Positions 24,627-37,390 of a stretch of DNA of 64,000 bases are shown piece by piece (within the stretch, counting starts at the first letter, position 1; every line of letters starts with the position of its first letter). The DNA is from Urophycis tenuis (taxonomy: Eukaryota > Chordata > Actinopteri > Gadiformes > Phycidae), in assembly GCA_036785325.1 (NCBI GenBank), contig JAXIVH010000038.1, positions 513,501 to 577,500 of the forward strand, given 5' to 3'. The notes under the pieces were generated by a model. The model made no database searches. It was not told the DNA's origin and saw only the letters and a list, made by a program, of their open reading frames with translations. A program made the translations under genes and the position numbers.

Positions 24627-25423
24627 AATCACTTACTTGGAACGGCATGATCCCACATCGCTGTGAAGGGATGGCGTTAACCAGGTGGGCGTGCAACCCC
24701 TCGAGAGAGTTGCTGCCTCACCGGCACTTGTACTTGTTCAGCCGGATGCAGTTCTTCACAACCACCTTCACAGAGACATACAGCTGTATGCCAGGGGGGT
24801 CATGTAACACACAACCTATTGCAAGGTCCTCATTTATGCTGGTGTCATTTTGAAATGTTACCATATACAAGTTTGAATGGTTTTGACACACGATGACTGC
24901 AGAGACAGCTGCAGGATGGCCCACGAAGCAGGACGGAGGGGGCCTGTGGCTGTGCGGGGAGGACCAGCGGTATGGGTGCTGCCGACACAGGGGGCGGGCG
25001 GGCCACAGGCTGATGCAGCAGGAGGCCTCGGCTGGAGGCGGGTGGGCGCAGGAGGCTTCGGCCGGGTGGAGGACGACAACGCAGTGGGCTGAACGGGCCG
25101 GTTGGTGGGAGTCACAGGCTCTGGCTCATCAACAAATAACCTGGAAATATAAAATACACACGTGATCAGTATTGATATTGATATCTTTTATAAGAACACT
25201 GTTCATACCGTTTACACTTTTTATACAACTGTTTATACAATGTCCATACTGTTTATTTATTAATGTTTATCACTGAAAAATAAAGGTGACTTGGTATGAC
25301 TTGTGTGCTATTTTCTTTCCACAGCCAACAGAACACACATGAATCAGCTTATTATTTCGACGACCCATGGGCAAATATAGTCATGCCATACGTCGTTGGA
25401 AAGCTTAGATTTCCCTGTTTAAA
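24247..25423. repeat. Cassette-bearing satellite monomer 9
   Basis: TA/GT tract of 91 bp (24533-24623). The remainder is 1,086 bp. A delta-like monomer with GCGTGAGG follows. Confidence 0.95.
24637..25140 (-). pseudogene. Transposase-like exon remnant, copy 9 (stop)
   Basis: Borders are intact; shared TGA and His-Asp variant. It lacks the GGCTGACGCAG change of copies 6 and 8, so its 5' half has a different history. Confidence 0.58.
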
Positions 25424-27991
25424 ATGAGCCCATCTCCGAGCAATTTGGTTGCTCACAGACAAATCTGCGTGAGGTTGACTGAAGTCTACACAGCAGCTAA
25501 AGACATACCTTCAACGTTTCAATTAACATCAATCTTTCCTTACAGAACACAAATTAATTAGCTTAGTATTTCAACGACCCTTTAGTGAATATAGTCTTGC
25601 CATACTTTGTTGGAAAGCTTAGATTTCCCCGCTTATAATGAGCCCATCCCCAAGCAATTTGGTTGCTCAGAGACAAAACTGTGTCAGGTTGACTGAAGTC
25701 TACCCAGCAGCTAAAAACATACCTTCAACGTTTCAATTAACATCAATCTTTCCTTACAGATCACAAATTAATTAGCTTAGTATTTCAACGACCAATGAGT
25801 CAATATAGTCTTGCCATACGCCGTTGGAAAGCTTAGATTTCCCCGCTTAAAATGAGCCCATCCGCGAGCAGTCTGGTTGATCACAGACTAAACTGCGTCA
25901 GGTTGAATTAAGTCTACCCAGCAGCTAAAAACATACCTTTAACGTTTCAATTAACATCAATCTTTCCTTACAGAACCCAAATTAATTAGCTTAGTATTTC
26001 AACGACCCTTTGGTGAATATAGTCTTGCCATACGCCGTTGGAAAGCTTAGATTTCCCCGCTTATAATGAGCCCATCCCTGAGCAATTTGGTTGCTCACAG
26101 ACTAAACTGCGTCAGGTTGACTGAAGTCTACCCAGCAGCTAAAAACATACCTTCAACGTTTCAATTAACATCAATCTTTCCTTACAGAACACAAATGAAT
26201 TAGCTTAGTATTTCAACGACCCATGAGTCAATATAGTCTTTCCATACGCCGTTGGAAAGCTTAGATTTCCCCGCTTAAAATGAGCCCATCCGCGAGCAGT
26301 CTGGTTGATCACAGACTAAACTGCGTCAGGTTGAATGAAGTCTACCCAGCAGCTAAAAACATACTTTTAACGTTTCAATTGACATCAATCTTTCCTTACA
26401 GAACACAAATTAATTAGCTTAGTATTTCAACGGGCCATTGGTGAATATAGTCTTGCCATACGCCGTTGAAAAGCTTAGATTTCCCCGCTTAAAATGAGCC
26501 CATCCGCGAGCAGTCTGGTTGATCACAGACTAAACTGCGTCAGGTTGACTGAAGTCTACCCAGCAGCTAAAAACATACCTTTAACGTTTCAATTAACATC
26601 AATCTTTCCTTACAGAACACAAATTAATTAGCTTAGTATTTCAAAGGCCCTTTGGTGAATATAGTCTTGCCATACGCCGTTGGGAACCTTAGATTTCCCC
26701 GCTTAAAATGAGCCCATCCCCGAGCAATTTGGTTGCTCACAGACAAAACTGCGTCAGGTTGACTGAAGTCTACCCAGCAGCTAAAAACATACTTTTAACG
26801 TTTCAATTGACATCAATCTTTCCTTACAGAACACAAATTAATTAGCTTAGTATTTCAACGGGCCATTGGTGAATATAGTCTTGCCATACGCCGTTGAAAA
26901 GCTTAGATTTCCCCGCTTAAAATGAGCCCATCCGCGAGCAGTCTGGTTGCTCAGAGACAAAACTGTGTCAGGTTGACTGAAGTCTACCCAGCAGCTAAAA
27001 ACATACCTTCAACGTTTCAATTAACATCAATCTTTCCTTACAGATCACAAATTAATTAGCTTAGTATTTCAACGACCAATGAGTCAATATAGTCTTGCCA
27101 TACGCCGTTGGAAAGCTTAGATTTCCCCGCTTAAAATGAGCCCATCCGCGAGCAGTCTGGTTGATCACAGACTAAACTGCGTCAGGTTGAATTAAGTCTA
27201 CCCAGCAGCTAAAAACATACCTTTAACGTTTCAATTAACATCAATCTTTCCTTACAGAACCCAAATTAATTAGCTTAGTATTTCAACGACCCTTTGGTGA
27301 ATATAGTCTTGCCATACGCCGTTGGAAAGCTTAGATTTCCCCGCTTATAATTAGCCCATCCCTGAGCAATTTGGTTGCTCACAGACTAAACTGCGTCAGG
27401 TTGACTGAAGTCTACCCAGCAGCTAAAAACATACCTTCAACGTTTCAATTAACATCAATCTTTCCTTACAGAACACAAATTAATTAGCTTAGTATTTCAA
27501 CGACCCATGAGTCAATATAGTCTTTCCATACGCCGTTGGAAAGCTTAGATTTCCCCGCTTAAAATGAGCCCATCCGCGAGCAATCTGGTTGATCACAGAC
27601 TAAACTGCGTCAGGTTGAATGAAGTCTACCCAGCAGCTAAAAACATACTTTTAACGTTTCAATTGACATCAATCTTTCCTTACAGAACACAAATTAATTA
27701 GCTTAGTATTTCAACGGGCCATTGGTGAATATAGTCTTGCCATACGCCGTTGAAAAGCTTAGATTTCCCCGCTTAAAATGAGCCCATCCGCGAGCAGTCT
27801 GGTTGATCACAGACTAAACTGCGTCAGGTTGACTGAAGTCTACCCAGCAGCTAAAAACATACCTTTAACGTTTCAATTAACATCAATCTTTCCTTACAGA
27901 ACACAAATTAATTAGCTTAGTATTTCAAAGGCCCTTTGGTGAATATAGTCTTGCCATACGCCGTTGGGAACCTTAGATTTCCCCGCTTAAA
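25424..27991. repeat. 214-bp satellite, 12 plain monomers with hybrids
   Basis: Exactly 12 x 214 bp. The series around 25.6-26.7 kb recurs at 26.9-27.99 kb. At 26708-26921 a monomer begins like a cassette host, preceded by GGGAACC, but continues as a plain monomer. The last monomer (27778-27991) has a plain centre with the gamma end GGGAACC. Confidence 0.94.
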
Positions 27992-28342
27992 ATGAGCCCA
28001 TCCCCGAGCAATTTGGTTGCTCACAGACAAAACTGCGTCAGGTTGACTGAAGTCTACCCAGCAGCTAAAAACATACCTTCAACTTTTCAATTCACGCGTT
28101 TTTTTTGTAACACGTGTAGCTATGATAAAGGACACATGTTTTGGCCTGTTTTATTATTCATAGTTGGCTTAACAGTAATAGAATATTATTATATGCTATA
28201 AGTGACCAGACGTCCGAGATCAAAACTGGGAGCATAATCCCCGAGAAGGGGGAAAAAAAGGGTCAGCTATGTTTAAGTATATATATATATGTGTGTGTAT
28301 ATATAAGTGTGTGTGTGTGTGTGTATATATGCGCGGGCGCGC

Positions 28343-28415
<73 letters not shown>

Positions 28416-29212
28416 AATCACTTACTTGGAACGGCATTATCCCATATCGCTGTGAAGGGATGGCGTTAACCAGGTGGGCGTGCAACCCCTCGAGAGAGTT
28501 GCTGCCTCACCGGCACTTGTACTTGTTCAGCCGGATGCAGTTCTTCACAACCACCTTCACAGAGACATACAGCTGTATGCCAGGGGGGTCCTGTAACACA
28601 CAACCTATTGCAAGGTCCTCATTTATGCTGGTGTCATTTTGAAATGTTACCATATACAAGTTTGAATGGTTTTGACACACGATGACTGCAGAGACAGCTG
28701 CAGGATGGCCCACGAAGCAGGACGGAGGGGGCCTGTGGCTGTGCGGGGAGGACCAGCGGTATGGGTGCTGCCGACACAGGGGGCGGGCGGGCCACAGGCT
28801 GATGCAGCAGGAGGCCTCGGCTGGAGGCGGGTGGGCGCAGGAGGCTTCGGCCGGGTGGAGGACGACAACGCAGTGGGCTGAACGGGCCGGTTGGTGGGAG
28901 TCACAGGCTCTGGCTCATCAACAAATAACCTGGAAATATAAAATACACACGTGATCAGTATTGATATTGATATCTTTTATAAGAACACTGTTCATACCGT
29001 TTACACTTTTTATACAACTGTTTATACAATGTCCATACTGTTTATTTATTAATGTTTATCACTGAAAAATAAAGGTGACTTGGTATGACTTGTGTGCTAT
29101 TTTCTTTCCACAGCCAACAGAACACACATGAATCAGCTTATTATTTCGACGACCCATGGGCAAATATAGTCATGCCATACGTCGTTGGAAAGCTTAGATT
29201 TCCCCGTTTAAA
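27992..29212. repeat. Cassette-bearing satellite monomer 10
   Basis: Longest tract of the window: 135 bp (28278-28412) with a GCGCGGGCGCGCGCG core. The remainder is 1,086 bp. A delta monomer follows. It is preceded by the hybrid monomer, not by full gamma. Confidence 0.95.
28426..28929 (-). pseudogene. Transposase-like exon remnant, copy 10 (stop)
   Basis: Borders are intact. TGA after YKCR, but Gln-Asp before DPPG (as in copy 1). A synonymous Ile change, ATC to ATA, lies near the donor and is shared with copy 13. Confidence 0.58.
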
Positions 29213-32200
29213 ATGAGCCAATCTCCGAGCAATTTGGTTGCTCACAGACAAATCTGCGTCAGGTTGACTGAAGTCTACACAGCAGCTAAAGACATACCTT
29301 CAACGTTTCAATTAACATCAATCTTTCCTTACAGAACACAAATGAATTAGCTTAGTATTTCAACGACCCTTTAGTGAATATAGTCTTGCCATACGCCGTT
29401 GGAAAGCTTAGATTTCCCCGCTTAAAATGAGCACATCCGCGAGCAGTCTGGTTGATCACAGACTAAACTGCGTCAGGTTGACTGAAGTCTACCCAGCAGC
29501 TAAAAACATACCTTCAACGTTTCAATTAACATCAATCTTTCCTTACAGAACACAAATTAATTAGCTTAGTATTTCAACGACCCATGAGTCAATATAGTCT
29601 TGCCATACGCCGTTGGAAAGCTTAGATTTCCCCGCTTAAAATGAGCCCATCCGCGAGCAGTCTGGTTGATCACAGACTAAACTGCGTCAGGTTGACTGAA
29701 GTCTACCCAGCAGCTAAAAACATACCTTCAACGTTTCAATTAACATCAATCTTTCCTTACAGAACACAAATTAATTAGCTTAGTATTTCAACGACCCTTT
29801 GGTGAATATAGTCTTGCCATACGCCGTTGGAAAGCTTAGATTTCCCCGCTTATAATGAGCCCATCCCCGAGCAATTTGGTTGCTCACAGACTAAACTGCG
29901 TCAGGTTGACTGAAGTCTACCCAGCAGCTAAAAACATACCTTCAACGTTTCAATTAACATCAATCTTTCCTTACAGAACACAAATTAATTAGCTTAGTAT
30001 TTCAACGACCCATGAGTCAATATAGTCTTTCCATACGCCGTTGGAAAGCTTAGATTTCCCCGCTTAAAATGAGCCCATCCGCGAGCAGTCTGGTTGATCA
30101 CAGACTAAACTGCGTCAGGTTGACTGAAGTCTACCCAGCAGCTAAAAACATACCTTCAACGTTTCAATTAACATCAATCTTTCCTTACAGAACACAAATT
30201 AATTAGCTTAGTATTTCAACGACCCATGAGTCAATATAGTCTTGCCATACGCCGTTGGAAAGCTTAGATTTCCCCGCTTAAAATGAGCCCATCCGCGAGC
30301 AGTCTGGTTGATCACAGACTAAACTGCGTCAGGTTGACTGAAGTCTACCCAGCAGCTAAAAACATACCTTCAACGTTTCAATTAACATCAATCTTTCCTT
30401 ACAGAACACAAATTAATTAGCTTAGTATTTCAACGACCCATGAGTCAATATAGTCTTGCCATACGCCGTTGGAAAGCTTAGATTTCCCCGCTTAAAATGA
30501 GCCCATCCGCGAGCAGTCTGGTTGATCACAGACTAAACTGTGTCAGGTTGACTGAAGTCTACCCAGCAGCTAAAAACATACCTTCAACGTTTCAATTAAC
30601 ATCAATCTTTCCTTACAGAACACAAATTAATTAGCTTAGTATTTCAATGACCCATGAGTCAATATAGTCTTGCCATACGCCGTTGGAAAGCTTAGATTTC
30701 CCCGCTTAAAATGAGCCCATCCGCGAGCAGTCTGGTTGATCACAGACTAAACTGCGTCAGGTTGAATGAAGTCTACACAGCAGCTAAAAACATACCTTTA
30801 ACGTTTCAATTAACATCAATCTTTCCTTACAGAACACAAAATAATTAGCTTAGTATTTTAACGACCCTTTGGTGAATATAGTCTTGCCATACGCCGTTGG
30901 AAAGCTTAGATTTCCCCGCTTATAATGAGCCCATCCCCGAGCAATTTGGTTGCTCACAGACTAAACTGCGTCAGGTTGACTGAAGTCTACCCAGCAGCTA
31001 AAAACATACCTTCAACGTTTCAATTAACATCAATCTTTCCTTACAGAACACAAATTAATTAGCTTAGTATTTCAACGACCCTTTAGTGAATATAGTCTTG
31101 CCATACGCGGTTGGAAAGCTTAGATTTCCCCGCTTAAAATGAGCCCATCCGCGAGCAGTCTGGTTGATCACAGACTAAACTGCGTCAGGTTGACTGAAGT
31201 CTACCCAGCAGCTAAAATCATACCTTAATCCGACATGCTACATCCTAGTGTATGCTATTACCTTGTAGTGTATGCCTGGATGTATGTACATTTATGTATA
31301 TTATCATTTCTTGATGTACATTTTTATATATTTTGTCACATAGGTTACATTATATTTGTACATAGGTTTATACTTTTATTTTTACATAGGTTTTATATTT
31401 TTATTTAGGTCTCCTTATATATTTATATTTATATTTTCTAACACTCTACTATACGTAGAGTGTCCTCTTTTTTCAACTGGAGTTTTGTCACGAAGACAAT
31501 TTCCCTCAGGGATCAATAAAGTATGTCTGTCTGTCTGTCTGTCTGTCTGTCTTAAACGTTTCAATTAACATCAATCTTTCCTTACAGAACACAAATTAAT
31601 TAGCTTAGTATTTCAACGCCCCTTTGGTGAATATAGTCTTGCCATACGCCGTTGGAAAGCTTAGATTTCCCCGCTTATAATGAGCCCATTCCCGAGCAAT
31701 TTGGTTGCTCACAGACAAAACTGTGTCAGGTTGAGTGAAGTCTACCCAGCAGCTAAAAACATACCTTCAACGTTTCAATTAACATCAATCTTTCCTTACA
31801 GAACACAAATGAATTAGCTTAGTATTTCAACGGCCCTTTGGTGAATATAGTCTTGCCATACGCCGTTGAAAAGCTTAGATTTCCCTGCTTAAAATGAGCC
31901 CATCCGCCAGCAATTTGGTTGCTCAGAGACAATTTGCTTCAGGTTGACTGAAGTCTACCCAGCAGGTAAAAACATACCTTCAACGTTTCAATTAACATCA
32001 ATCTTTCCTTACAGATCACAAATTAATTAGCTTAGTATTTCAACGACCCATGAGTCAATATAGTCTTGCCATACGCCATTGGAAAGCTTAGATTTCCCCG
32101 CTTAAAATGAGCCCATCCGCGAGCAGTCTGGTTAATCACAGACTAAACTGCGTCAGGTTTAATGAAGTCTACCCAGCAGCTAAAAACATACCTTTAACGT

Positions 32201-32962
32201 TTCAATTAACATCAATCTTTCCTTACAGAACACAAATTAATTAGCTTAGTATTTCAAAGACCCTTTGGTGAATATAGTCTTGCCATATGCCGTTGGAAAG
32301 CTAAGTTTTCCCCGCTTATAATGAGCCCATCCCTGAGCAATTTGGTTGCTCAAAGACTAAACTGCGTCAGGTTGACTGAAGTCTACACAGCAGCTAAAAA
32401 CATACCTTTAACGTTTCAATTAACATCAATCTTTCCTTACAGAACACAAATTAATTAGCTTAGTATTTCAAAGACCCTTTGGTGAATATAGTCTTGCCAT
32501 ATGCCGTTGGAAAGCTAAGTTTTCCCCGCTTATAATGAGCCCATCCCTGAGCAATTTGGTTGCTCAAAGACTAAACTGCGTCAGGTTGACTGAAGTCTAC
32601 ACAGCAGCTAAAAACATACCTTCAACGTTTCAATTAACATCAATCTTTCCTTACAGAACACAAATTAATTAGCTTAGTATTTCAACGACCCATGAGTCAA
32701 TATAGTCTTGCCATACGCCGTTGGAAATCTTAGATTTCCCCGCTTAAAATGAGCCCATCCGCGAGCAGTCTGGTTGATCACAGACTAAACTGCGTCAGGT
32801 TGAATGAAGTCTACCCAGCAGCTAAAAACATACCTTCAACGTTTCAATTAAGATCAATCTTTCAATAAAGAACAGAAATTAATTAGCTTAGTATTTCAAC
32901 GACCCATGACTCAATATAGTCTTGCCATACGCCGTTGGGAACTTTAGATTTCCCCGCTTAAA
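29213..32962. repeat. 214-bp satellite, 16 plain monomers plus LINE end
   Basis: 16 x 214 bp plus a ~326-bp insertion (LINE 3' end at 31229-31551). Mostly alpha monomers up to 31.2 kb. Monomers after the insertion carry more private changes (GACAATTTGCTTC, CTAAGTTTTCCCC twice). Ends with a gamma-type monomer with GGGAACTT. Confidence 0.95.
31229..31551 (+). mobile_element. 3' end of a Rex1/L2-like LINE, 5'-truncated
   Basis: About 323 bp, almost identical to the last ~320 bp of the LINE at 50269-52110. It starts at TCCGACATGCTACATCC, contains TTTCCCTCAGGGATCAATAAAG and ends in seven TGTC units. It interrupts a satellite monomer between CATACC and ACGTTTC, with TTAA on both sides (31225-31228, 31552-31555; CTTAA if the last tail base is counted), a short target-site duplication. 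No coding part remains. Confidence 0.92.
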
Positions 32963-33305
32963 ATGAGCCCATCCGCGAGCAATTTAGTTGCTCACAGACT
33001 AAACTGCGTCAGGTTGAATGAAGTCTACCCAGCAGCTAAAAACATACCTTCAACTTTTCAATTCACGCGTTTTTTTTGTAATACGTGTAGCTATGATAAA
33101 GGACACATGTTTTGGCCTGTTTTATTATTCATAGTTGGCTTAACAGTAATAGAATATTATTATATGCTATAAGTGACCAGACGTCCGAGATCAAAACTGG
33201 GGGCATAATCCCCGAGAAGGGGGAAAAAAAGGGTCAGCTATGTTTAAGTATATATATATATATGTGTGTGTATATATGTGTGTGTGTGTGTGTGTATATA
33301 TGCGC

Positions 33306-33358
<53 letters not shown>

Positions 33359-34155
33359 AATCACTTACTTGGAACGGCATGATCCCACATCGCTGTGAAG
33401 GGATGGCGTTAACCAGGTGGGCGTGCAACCCCTCGAGAGAGTTGCTGCCTCACCGGCACTTGTACTTGTTCAGCCGGATGCAGTTCTTCACAACCACCTT
33501 CACAGAGACATACAGCTGTATGCCAGGGGGGTCATGTAACACACAACCTATTGCAAGGTCCTCATTTATGCTGGTGTCATTTTGAAATGTTACCATATAC
33601 AAGTTTGAATGGTTTTGACACACGATGACTGCAGAGACAGCTGCAGGATGGCCCACGAAGCAGGACGGAGGGGGCCTGTGGCTGTGCGGGGAGGACCAGC
33701 GGTATGGGTGCTGCCGACACAGGGGGCGGGCGGGCCACAGGCTGATGCAGCAGGAGGCCTCGGCTGGAGGCGGGTGGGCGCAGGAGGCTTCGGCCGGGTG
33801 GAGGACGACAACGCAGTGGGCTGAACGGGCCGGTTGGTGGGAGTCACAGGCTCTGGCTCATCAACAAATAACCTGGAAATATAAAATACACACGTGATCA
33901 GTATTGATATTGATATCTTTTATAAGAACACTGTTCATACCGTTTACACTTTTTATACAACTGTTTATACAATGTCCATACTGTTTATTTATTAATGTTT
34001 ATCACTGAAAAATAAAGGTGACTTGGTATGACTTGTGTGCTATTTTCTTTCCACAGCCAACAGAACACACATGAATCAGCTTATTATTTCGACGACCCAT
34101 GGACAAATATAGTCATGCCATACGTCGTTGGAAAGTTTAGATTTCCCCGTTTAAA
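32963..34155. repeat. Cassette-bearing satellite monomer 11
   Basis: TA/GT tract of 107 bp (33249-33355). The remainder is 1,086 bp. The host half is alpha/beta mixed (CGCGAGCAATTTAGTTGC). The following delta-like monomer starts AATCAGCCC. Confidence 0.95.
33369..33872 (-). pseudogene. Transposase-like exon remnant, copy 11 (stop)
   Basis: Borders are intact; shared TGA after YKCR and His-Asp variant. No other visible damage. Confidence 0.58.
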
Positions 34156-35653
34156 ATCAGCCCATCTCCGAGCAATTTGGTTGCTCACAGACAAATCTGC
34201 GTCAGGTTGACTGAAGTCTACACAGCAGCTAAAGACATACCTTCAACTTTTCAATTAACATCAATCTTTCCTTACAGAACACAAAAGAATTAGCTTAGTA
34301 TTTCAACGACCCTTTAGTGAATATAGTCTTGCCATACGCCGTTGGAAAGCTTAGATTTCCCCGCTTAAAATGAGCCCATCCGCGAGCAGTCTGGTTGATC
34401 ACAGACTAAACTGCGTCAGGTTGACTGAAGTCTACCCAGCAGCTAAAAACATACCTTCAACGTTTCAATTAACATCAATCTTTCCTTACAGAACACAAAT
34501 TAATTAGCTTAGTATTTCAACGACCCATGAGTCAATATAGTCTTGCCATACGCCGTTGGAAAGCTTAGATTTCCCCGCTTAAAATGAGCCCATCCGCGAG
34601 CAGTCTGGTTCATCACAGACTAAACTGCGTCAGGTTGACTGAAGTCTACCCAGCAGCTAAAAACATACCTTCAACGTTTCAATTAACATCAATCTTTCCT
34701 TACAGAACACAAATTAATTAGCTTAGTATTTCAATGACCCATGAGTCAATATAGTCTTGCCATACGCCGTTGGAAAGCTTAGATTTCCCCGCTTAAAATG
34801 AGCCCATCCGCGAGCAGTCTGGTTGATCACAGACTAAACTGCGTCAGGTTGAATGAAGTCTACCCAGCAGCTTAAAACATACCTTTAACGTTTCAATTAA
34901 CATCAATCTTTCCTTACAGAACACAAATTAATTAGCTTAGTATTTCAACGACCCTTTGGTGAATATAGTCTTTCTATACGCCGTTGGAAAGCTTAGATTT
35001 CCCCGCTTATAATGAGCCCATCCCCGAGCAATTTGGTTGCTCACAGACTAAACTGCGTCAGGTTGACTGAAGTCTACCCAGCAGCTAAAAACATACCTTC
35101 AACGTTTCAATTAACATCAATCTTTCCTTACAGAACACAAATTAATTAGCTTAGTATTTCAACGACCCATGAGTCAATATAGTCTTGCCATACGCCGTTG
35201 GAAAGCTTAGATTTCCCCGCTTAAAATGAGCCCATCCGCGAGCAGTCTGGTTGATCACAGACAAATCTGCGTCAGGTTGACTGAAGTCTACACAGCAGCT
35301 AAAGACATACCTTCAACGTTTCAATTAACATCAATCTTTCCTTACAGAACACAAATTAATTAGCTTAGTATTTCAACGACCCTTTAGTGAATATAGTCTT
35401 GCCATACGCCGTTGGAAAGCTTAGATTTCCCCGCTTAAAATGAGCCCATCCGCGAGCAGTCTGGTTGATCACAGACTAAACTGCGTCAGGTTGACTGAAG
35501 TCTACCCAGCAGCTAAAAACATACCTTCAACGTTTCAATTAAGATCAATCTTTCAATAAAGAACAGAAATTAATTAGCTTAGTATTTCAACGACCCATGA
35601 CTCAATATAGTCTTGCCATACGCCGTTGGGAACCTTAGATTTCCCCGCTTAAA
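34156..35653. repeat. 214-bp satellite, 7 plain monomers
   Basis: Exactly 7 x 214 bp, ending in gamma. The first part parallels 1.84-2.7 kb (AACACAAAAGAATTAG, GGTTCATCACAG, CAGCTTAAAACATACC), so these distant blocks share ancestry. Confidence 0.96.
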
Positions 35654-36000
35654 ATGAGCCCATCCGCGAGCAATTTGGTTGCTCACAGACAAAACTGCGT
35701 CAGGTTGACTGAAGTCTACCCAGCAGCTAAAAACATACCTTCAACTTTTCAATTCACGCGTTTTTTTTGTAATACGTGTAGCTATGATAAAGGACACATG
35801 TTTTGGCCTGTTTTATTATTCATAGTTGGCTTAACAGTAATAGAATATTATTATATGCTATAAGTGACCAGACGTCCGAGATCAAAACTGGGAGCATAAT
35901 CCCTGAGAAGGGGGAAAAAAAGGGTCAGCTATGTTCAAGTATATATATATATGTGTGTGTATATATGTGTGTGTGTGTGTGTGTGTATATATGCGCGCGC

Positions 36001-36059
<59 letters not shown>

Positions 36060-36853
36060 AATCACTTACTTGGAACGGCATGATCCCACATCGCTGTGAA
36101 GGGATGGCGTTAACCAGGTGGGCGTGCAACCCCTCGAGAGAGTTGCTGCCTCGCCGGCACTTGTACTTGTTCAGCCGGATGCAGTTCTTCACAACCACCT
36201 TCACAGAGACATACAGCTGTATGCCAGGGGGGTCCTGTAACACACAACCTATTGCAAGGTCCTCATTTATGCTGGTGTCATTTTGAAATGTTACCATATA
36301 CAAGTTTGAATGGTTTTGACACACGATGACTGCAGAGACAGCTGCAGGATGGCCCACGAAGCAGGACGGAGGGGGCCTGTGGCTGTGCGGGGAGGACCAG
36401 CGGTATGGGTGCTGCCGACACAGGGGGCGGGCGGGCCACAGGCTGATGCAGCAGGAGGCCTCGGCTGGAGGCGGGTGGGCGCAGGAGGCTTCGGCCGGGT
36501 GGAGGACGACAACGCAGTGGGCTGAACGGGCCGGTTGGTGGGAGTCACAGGCTCTGGCTCATCAACAAATAACCTGGAAATATAAAATACACACGTGATC
36601 AGTATTGATATTGATATCTTTTATAAGAACACTGTTCATACCGTTTACACTTTTTATACAACTGTTTATACAATGTCCATACTGTTTATTTATTAATGTT
36701 TATCACTGACAATAAAGTTGACTTGGTAGGACTTGTGTGCTATTTTCTTTCCACAGCCAACAGAACACATGAATCAGCTTATTATTTCGACGACCCATGG
36801 GCAAATATAGTCATGCCATACGTCGTTGGAAAGCTTAGATTTTCCCGCTTAAA
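35654..36853. repeat. Cassette-bearing satellite monomer 12
   Basis: TA/GT tract of 117 bp (35940-36056). The remainder is 1,083 bp: the 3' flank has small deletions (CTGACAATAAAGTTGAC, ACAGAACACATGAATC) seen in no other copy. This is the last cassette before the B array. Confidence 0.95.
36070..36573 (-). pseudogene. Transposase-like exon remnant, copy 12 (frame open)
   Basis: The frame is open to the donor (99 codons at 36058-36357). Tyr-Gly-Ile-Met near the donor is Cys-Gly-Ile-Met here, as in copy 16. DPPG and Gln-Asp are intact. Confidence 0.6.
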
Positions 36854-37059
36854 ATGAGCCCATCTCTGATCAATTTGGTTGCTCACAGACAAAACTGCGT
36901 CAGGTTGACTGAAGTCTACCCAGCAGCTAAAAAAAAACCTTCAACGCTTCAATTAACATTAATCTTTCCTTACAGAACACAAATTAATTAGCTTAGTATT
37001 TCAACGACCCATGAGTCAATATAGTCTAGCCATACGCCGTTGGAAAGCTTAGATTTTCC
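36854..37059. repeat. Last satellite monomer before the B array
   Basis: One diverged monomer (CATCTCTGATCAATTTGG, GCTAAAAAAAAACC, CAACGCTTC). It stops at AAGCTTAGATTTTCC (37045-37059), about 8 bp short of full length. Confidence 0.93.
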
Positions 37060-37340
37060 TTCCTTATCTCGATGACCCCCCCCACCTCATCCAACGACTC
37101 GGTAGTTGAATAGGGGATCAAAGGCAGTTGCACTCGCCAATATCTAGTCATCCGCAGCTCTCTTTTCCCATATTACCAAGAATGAAGTAAAACGAAATGG
37201 TTATCTGTCTTGTTGTGATATAACCGCTGATTTGGAGATATAGACTTGTTTTTCCTTTTCCCAAAGGTTTTCTTTGTTCCAAGATGAAGGTCAATCTAGT
37301 TTGAGTGAAGGTACTTCCAATGCATTGGTATATTTACTTA

Positions 37341-37390
37341 TTTGAATAAAGACGAGTCACAGCTGGAGTGAGACTTTTCTTTTCCATTTC
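37341..37390. repeat. CAGCTGGAGTG sub-repeat, short form
   Basis: GAGTCACAGCTGGAGTGAGAC follows an AATAAA. The same 15-17 bp word opens the two longer sub-repeats at 39325 and 39641. It may be a remnant of the same duplicated module. Confidence 0.6.

Noticed and set aside
31356..31568. 70-codon frame across the LINE 3' end at 31.4 kb (and 84 codons at 51919)
   Set aside because: It lies in the 3' UTR and TGTC tail of the LINE, AT-rich and repetitive, with no protein similarity I know.
1..37059. CRISPR-like regular repeats
   Set aside because: The repeats are 214-bp head-to-tail monomers with no unique spacers, and the setting is eukaryotic.
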